Shown here: positions 5,863-8,497 of the stretch, piece by piece | Layout: each line of letters starts with the position of its first letter | Position numbering within the stretch: position 1 is the stretch's first letter | NCBI GenBank assembly: GCA_913062735.1 | Contig: CAJXWI010000083.1 | Location: 1-8,497 of the forward strand | From: an uncultured Arcobacter sp. | GTDB lineage: Bacteria > Campylobacterota > Campylobacteria > Campylobacterales > Arcobacteraceae | Length of the DNA: 8,497 bases | Reading direction: 5' to 3' | Translations under genes and position numbers: made by a program | Notes under the pieces: generated by a model | Database searches by the model: none | Told to the model about the DNA's origin: nothing | The model's input: the letters and a program-made list of their open reading frames with translations, nothing else

Positions 5863-6534
5863 ATGAGTAAAAAAGCAATATGTATTTTAAGTGGAGGCAT
5901 GGATTCTACTCTTGCTTCATATATAGCAAAAAATGAAGGTTATGAAATAGTAGCTGTTCATTTTAATTATGGTCAAAGAACACAAGATCGAGAACTAAAA
6001 TCCTTTAGAGATGTTTGTAAATCTTTAAATATTGCAAACAAATATGAAATTGATATTCCTTTCTTTGCACAAATTGGAGCCTCTTCTTTAACAGATACAA
6101 GTATGGAAATACCTACATCTGGAATAGAAGAAGGTGTTCCTTCTACTTATGTGCCTTTTAGAAATGGAATATTTTTATCCATTGCATCTGCTATTGCTGA
6201 AAAAGAAGAAGCACAAGCATTATTTATAGGCGTTGTTCAAGAAGATGGTTCGGGATATCCAGATTGTACCAATTCTTTTATATCAAAAATGCTTGCTGCT
6301 ATTAATCAAGGAACAAAAGAAAGTACAAAGATTAGTATTAAAACGCCTTTGGTTAATTTAATGAAAGAAGATATAGTAAGAAAAGCACTAGCATTAAATG
6401 TACCACTAGAGCTTACTTGGTCTTGTTATCAAGAAGAAGAAAAGGCCTGTGGTTTATGTGATTCTTGCCGTTTACGATTAAATGGTTTCGCACGTGCAAA
6501 TACTACTGATCCTATTACGTATAAGGCTTTATAA
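5863..6534 (+). CDS. queC: 7-cyano-7-deazaguanine (preQ0) synthase QueC
   Basis: A 223-residue ATP-dependent enzyme that converts 7-carboxy-7-deazaguanine and ammonia to preQ0, the nitrile precursor of queuosine in tRNA anticodons. The PP-loop SGGMDST (10-16) of the adenine-nucleotide alpha-hydrolase superfamily is intact. FNYGQR (34-39), YVPFRNGIFLS (96-106) and QEDGSGYPDC (126-135) are typical QueC segments. The zinc site is C188, C196, C199 and C202 (C-X7-C-X2-C-X2-C). Length is normal for the family. The ribosome binding site AAAAGGA (5845-5851) is 11 bases from the ATG, a somewhat long spacing; there is no better in-frame start. It is the first gene of queCDE; its TAA shares its last A with the queD ATG, so queD is translationally coupled to it. 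Confidence 0.95.
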   Translation: MSKKAICILSGGMDSTLASYIAKNEGYEIVAVHFNYGQRTQDRELKSFRDVCKSLNIANKYEIDIPFFAQIGASSLTDTSMEIPTSGIEEGVPSTYVPFRNGIFLSIASAIAEKEEAQALFIGVVQEDGSGYPDCTNSFISKMLAAINQGTKESTKISIKTPLVNLMKEDIVRKALALNVPLELTWSCYQEEEKACGLCDSCRLRLNGFARANTTDPITYKAL

Positions 6535-7070
6535 TGAAATGGAATATTTCCAAAGAATTTGATTTTTGTTATGGACATCGAGTTTGGTCACAAGAATTGG
6601 ATATAGAATTTGCCCTAGATGATTGTTTGGTATGCAGACACCTTCATGGACATCAAGGTAAAATTATTATTCATTTAGAGTCTGATAAATTAAAAGGTGG
6701 CATGGTAACTGATTTTAAACATCTTAATTGGTTTAAAGTTTTTTTAGACAAAACACTGGATCATAAATTTATTATTGATATAAATGACCCTTTATTTCCA
6801 ACCTTACTTCCTCATTATACAAATAAAGAAAATCTTATTTCATTTGAAGAAAATTATAAGCGTCCGAACATGGATTTTATTAAAAAGGAAGAAGATCATA
6901 TCAAAGAGATGTATGAAGGATATATAATTGTAGATTATGTTCCCACAAGTGAAAATATTTCGACATGGTTATTAAAAATCATACAAAAAAAAATGCAACG
7001 CTTAGATGTAAAAGTTTCACATTTAGAATTTTTAGAAACCCCAAAAAGTAAAAGCACGGTATATGCTTGA
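6534..7070 (+). CDS. queD: 6-carboxytetrahydropterin synthase QueD (enlarged form)
   Basis: A 178-residue member of the PTPS/QueD fold, which turns 7,8-dihydroneopterin triphosphate into 6-carboxytetrahydropterin, the first dedicated step to preQ0. Zinc ligands by homology are H15, H38 and H40. C34, in the C-X3-HGH motif at 34-40, is the catalytic cysteine; D76-H77 (LDHK) and E140 (PTSEN) complete the expected site. All E. coli counterparts (H16, C27, H31, H33, D70, H71, E110) can be matched. The protein is about 58 residues longer than the 120-residue E. coli enzyme: roughly 8 extra between H15 and C34, 24 between H77 and E140, and a longer C-terminus. An additional cysteine, C31, lies three before C34. 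The ATG overlaps the queC stop by one base (AAGG at 6523-6526 may serve as ribosome binding site), and the gene overlaps queE by eight bases. Confidence 0.92.
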   Translation: MKWNISKEFDFCYGHRVWSQELDIEFALDDCLVCRHLHGHQGKIIIHLESDKLKGGMVTDFKHLNWFKVFLDKTLDHKFIIDINDPLFPTLLPHYTNKENLISFEENYKRPNMDFIKKEEDHIKEMYEGYIIVDYVPTSENISTWLLKIIQKKMQRLDVKVSHLEFLETPKSKSTVYA

Positions 7071-7809
7071 TCTGAGTGAAATTTTTGGCCCAACTATTCA
7101 AGGAGAAGGAAAAAGAATAGGTAAGGTTTCGATTTTTATTCGATTTTCTAAGTGTAATTTTTCTTGTTCTGGTTTTGGTGTCGAATACAGCACACCAGAA
7201 GGTGAAAAAAAACAAGGCTGTGATACTTATTATGCAGTTGATAAAAGCTTTAAAAAAGAATGGATTAAATCTTCATATGAAGATATTATTCAAGATGTGA
7301 ATCAACGCTGTAATAAAAACCTCTATGATATTGTTATTACAGGGGGAGAACCTCTTCTTCTTTGGAATAAAAAAGATTTTCAAGAAATCTTGAAATATTT
7401 TGTTCTAAAGGGTCACAAGGTAACTATTGAAACAAATGCTTCAATAAAAATTGATTTCACTTACGATTACCAAAAAAGCATCTTATTTTCAATGAGTGTA
7501 AAACTCTCCAATTCAAATGAAAAATATGAAAAAAGAATAAATATTTCTGCACTTAAAAAGATTATAGAAAATACTTCCTCTTATCTAAAATTTGTGCTTA
7601 ATAAAAAAAATATACAAGAACTTGAAAAAGAAATTCAAGAACTTACCAATGTATTACCAAAAACCGATATTTATTTAATGCCAATGGGAGAGAATATCAA
7701 AGACTTAAGTTTAAATGATAGAAGCATTATTGATTTATGTATTAAACATGATTACATTTATTGTGATAGAACACATATTAGAGTTTGGGGTGACAAACGT
7801 GGTGTATAA
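7063..7809 (+). CDS. queE: 7-carboxy-7-deazaguanine synthase QueE (radical SAM)
   Basis: A 248-residue radical S-adenosylmethionine enzyme that rearranges 6-carboxytetrahydropterin into 7-carboxy-7-deazaguanine. Family features are the N-terminal FGPTIQGEG (8-16), FIRFSKCNFSC (25-35), the AdoMet-binding GGEP (94-97), IETN (122-125), SVKLS (145-149) and the terminal HIRVWGDKRGV (238-248). The iron-sulfur cysteines are unusual: C31 and C35 have the normal C-X3-C spacing, but position 38 is phenylalanine, and the family's CDTxYA segment, whose cysteine is normally the third ligand, appears later as C53-DTYYA. The pattern is therefore C-X3-C-X17-C, an insertion of about 15 residues in the cluster loop. 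The start codon lies inside the end of queD (eight-base overlap) without a strong ribosome binding site, so it relies on coupling. Position after queC and queD supports the assignment. No terminator is visible downstream. Confidence 0.92.
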   Translation: MLDLSEIFGPTIQGEGKRIGKVSIFIRFSKCNFSCSGFGVEYSTPEGEKKQGCDTYYAVDKSFKKEWIKSSYEDIIQDVNQRCNKNLYDIVITGGEPLLLWNKKDFQEILKYFVLKGHKVTIETNASIKIDFTYDYQKSILFSMSVKLSNSNEKYEKRINISALKKIIENTSSYLKFVLNKKNIQELEKEIQELTNVLPKTDIYLMPMGENIKDLSLNDRSIIDLCIKHDYIYCDRTHIRVWGDKRGV

Positions 7810-7868
7810 AAAACACTAGGAAGTAGTAGATATGAAATTATGAATAAAGTCAAATTTTGCTAAAAAAT

Positions 7869-7876
7869 GATAAAAT
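7869..7876 (+). promoter_or_regulatory. Probable -10 element of fabG
   Basis: GATAAAAT fits the extended gnTAnaAT type of -10 described for Campylobacter promoters. It lies in the 87-base gap between queE and fabG, behind a T-rich patch (AATTTTG, 7853-7859). Transcription would start near 7883, leaving a leader of about 14 bases that begins just before the ribosome binding site AAAAGGA (7885-7891). The short leader makes this tentative; fabG may also receive transcripts from queCDE, since no terminator is seen in the gap. Confidence 0.4.
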
Positions 7877-7896
7877 AAATTTTTAAAAGGATACAA

Positions 7897-8497
7897 ATGA
7901 AATTTACAGGAACAAATGTATTAGTAACAGGTGCAAGTAAAGGTATTGGGGCACAAATTGCCAAAACACTTGGTAGTTTTGGATTAAAAGTTTGGATTAA
8001 TTACCGTTCAAGTGCAGATGCTGCAAATATAATCAAAGATGAAATTGAAAAAGCTGGTGGAAGTGCTGCTATTATTAAAGCAGATGTTTCTATAGAAGAA
8101 GAATTTGTAGCAGCTATTAAAACAATTGTAGATGCAGATGGACAAATTTCGTATTTAGTGAATAATGCAGGAATTACTAAAGATAAATTGGCATTAAGAA
8201 TGTCAGTTAATGATTTCAATGATGTTTTAGGAGCTAATTTAACTTCTACATTTATTGGTTGTAAAGCGGCTTTAAAATTTATGGGTAAAAAAAGATTTGG
8301 TTCTATTGTTAATATTTCATCAATTATTGGTGAAATGGGAAATGCAGGTCAAACAAATTATGCAGCTTCTAAAGGTGGTGTAAATGCAATGACAAAGTCA
8401 TTTGCTAAAGAAGCATCGGTGCGAAACTTAAGATACAATGCAGTAACTCCTGGTTTTATCACTTCTGATATGACTAAAGAATTAAGTGATGATGTGA
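7897..8497 (+). CDS. fabG: 3-oxoacyl-[acyl-carrier-protein] reductase, N-terminal 200 residues (3' end outside window)
   Basis: The frame is open from the ATG to the window edge and encodes the first 200 residues of a short-chain dehydrogenase of the FabG type, which reduces 3-oxoacyl-ACP with NADPH in fatty-acid elongation. The nucleotide-binding TGASKGIG is at 11-18, NNAG at 89-92, and the catalytic residues are N114, S142, Y155 and K159 (YAASK). TPGFITSDMT (184-193) is typical of FabG. K15 and R37 fit NADPH preference. E. coli FabG has 244 residues, so about 45 are missing beyond the edge. AAAAGGA (7885-7891), five bases before the ATG, supports the start. FabG cannot be told with certainty from related reductases on sequence alone, but the match to the FabG subgroup is good; an acpP or fabF gene downstream would support it and lies outside the window. 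Confidence 0.88.
   Translation, partial: MKFTGTNVLVTGASKGIGAQIAKTLGSFGLKVWINYRSSADAANIIKDEIEKAGGSAAIIKADVSIEEEFVAAIKTIVDADGQISYLVNNAGITKDKLALRMSVNDFNDVLGANLTSTFIGCKAALKFMGKKRFGSIVNISSIIGEMGNAGQTNYAASKGGVNAMTKSFAKEASVRNLRYNAVTPGFITSDMTKELSDDV

Noticed and set aside
6979..7215. Minus-strand 78-codon open frame
   Set aside because: It lies opposite the well-supported queD/queE junction, has low-complexity Phe/Ser-rich translation and no ribosome binding site; it is a shadow frame.
7153..7221. Frameshift or sequencing error destroying the QueE cluster motif
   Set aside because: The frame is continuous, the CDTYYA segment resumes in frame with a cysteine, and all later QueE motifs are intact, so an in-frame insertion is the better explanation.
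7810..7896. Small coding sequence or terminator between queE and fabG
   Set aside because: The ATG at 7831 reaches a stop within a few codons and I see no stable hairpin; only a probable fabG promoter and ribosome binding site are supported.
8001..8219. Minus-strand 72-codon open frame
   Set aside because: It lies wholly within fabG on the other strand, and fabG has clear catalytic motifs in its own frame.

Overview
The window is AT-rich (roughly 30% GC by eye) and reads as chromosomal core DNA of a Campylobacterota (Epsilonproteobacteria) bacterium, most likely an Arcobacteraceae member. The clearest marker is the petABC operon, whose third subunit is a di-heme cytochrome c instead of the classical mono-heme cytochrome c1, as is characteristic of that phylum. 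The genus-level call is inference from protein style and codon use; I see no rRNA or species marker.

Layout: (1) 1-499, the 3' end of threonine synthase (thrC). (2) 500-683, an intergenic region with two Fur-box-like odd palindromes, a hairpin, and a -10 element before petA. (3) 684-3322, petA-petB-petC, encoding the quinol:cytochrome c oxidoreductase (bc1-type complex III), closed by a very strong bidirectional terminator. (4) 3470-4539 on the minus strand, an unrecognised four-helix membrane protein followed, with a one-base TAATG overlap, by the 16S rRNA methyltransferase gene rsmE. (5) 4646-5794, moeA for molybdenum cofactor synthesis, divergent from the minus-strand pair and followed by a hairpin with a T-run. 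(6) 5863-7809, queC-queD-queE, a tightly overlapping operon for the preQ0 steps of queuosine synthesis. (7) 7897 to the window edge, the 5' part of fabG (3-oxoacyl-ACP reductase).

How the genes work together: PetA (Rieske protein), PetB (cytochrome b) and PetC (di-heme c) form one membrane complex that oxidises quinol and passes electrons to periplasmic cytochrome c. QueD makes 6-carboxytetrahydropterin, QueE converts it to 7-carboxy-7-deazaguanine, and QueC converts that to preQ0; FolE and QueF, which act before and after, are not in the window. MoeA supplies molybdenum cofactor to molybdoenzymes encoded elsewhere. RsmE and queuosine both concern the translation machinery but are not in one operon.

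I see no mobile element, CRISPR array, tRNA/rRNA gene, prophage or defence cluster, and nothing I would call a new multi-gene system. The points most worth a second look are the unusual cysteine spacing in QueE (C-X3-C-X17-C), the b6-like 15-residue haem-ligand spacing in PetB, the enlarged QueD, the paired Fur-like palindromes upstream of petABC, and the terminator-like hairpin just before queC. No gap between genes exceeds 300 bases.
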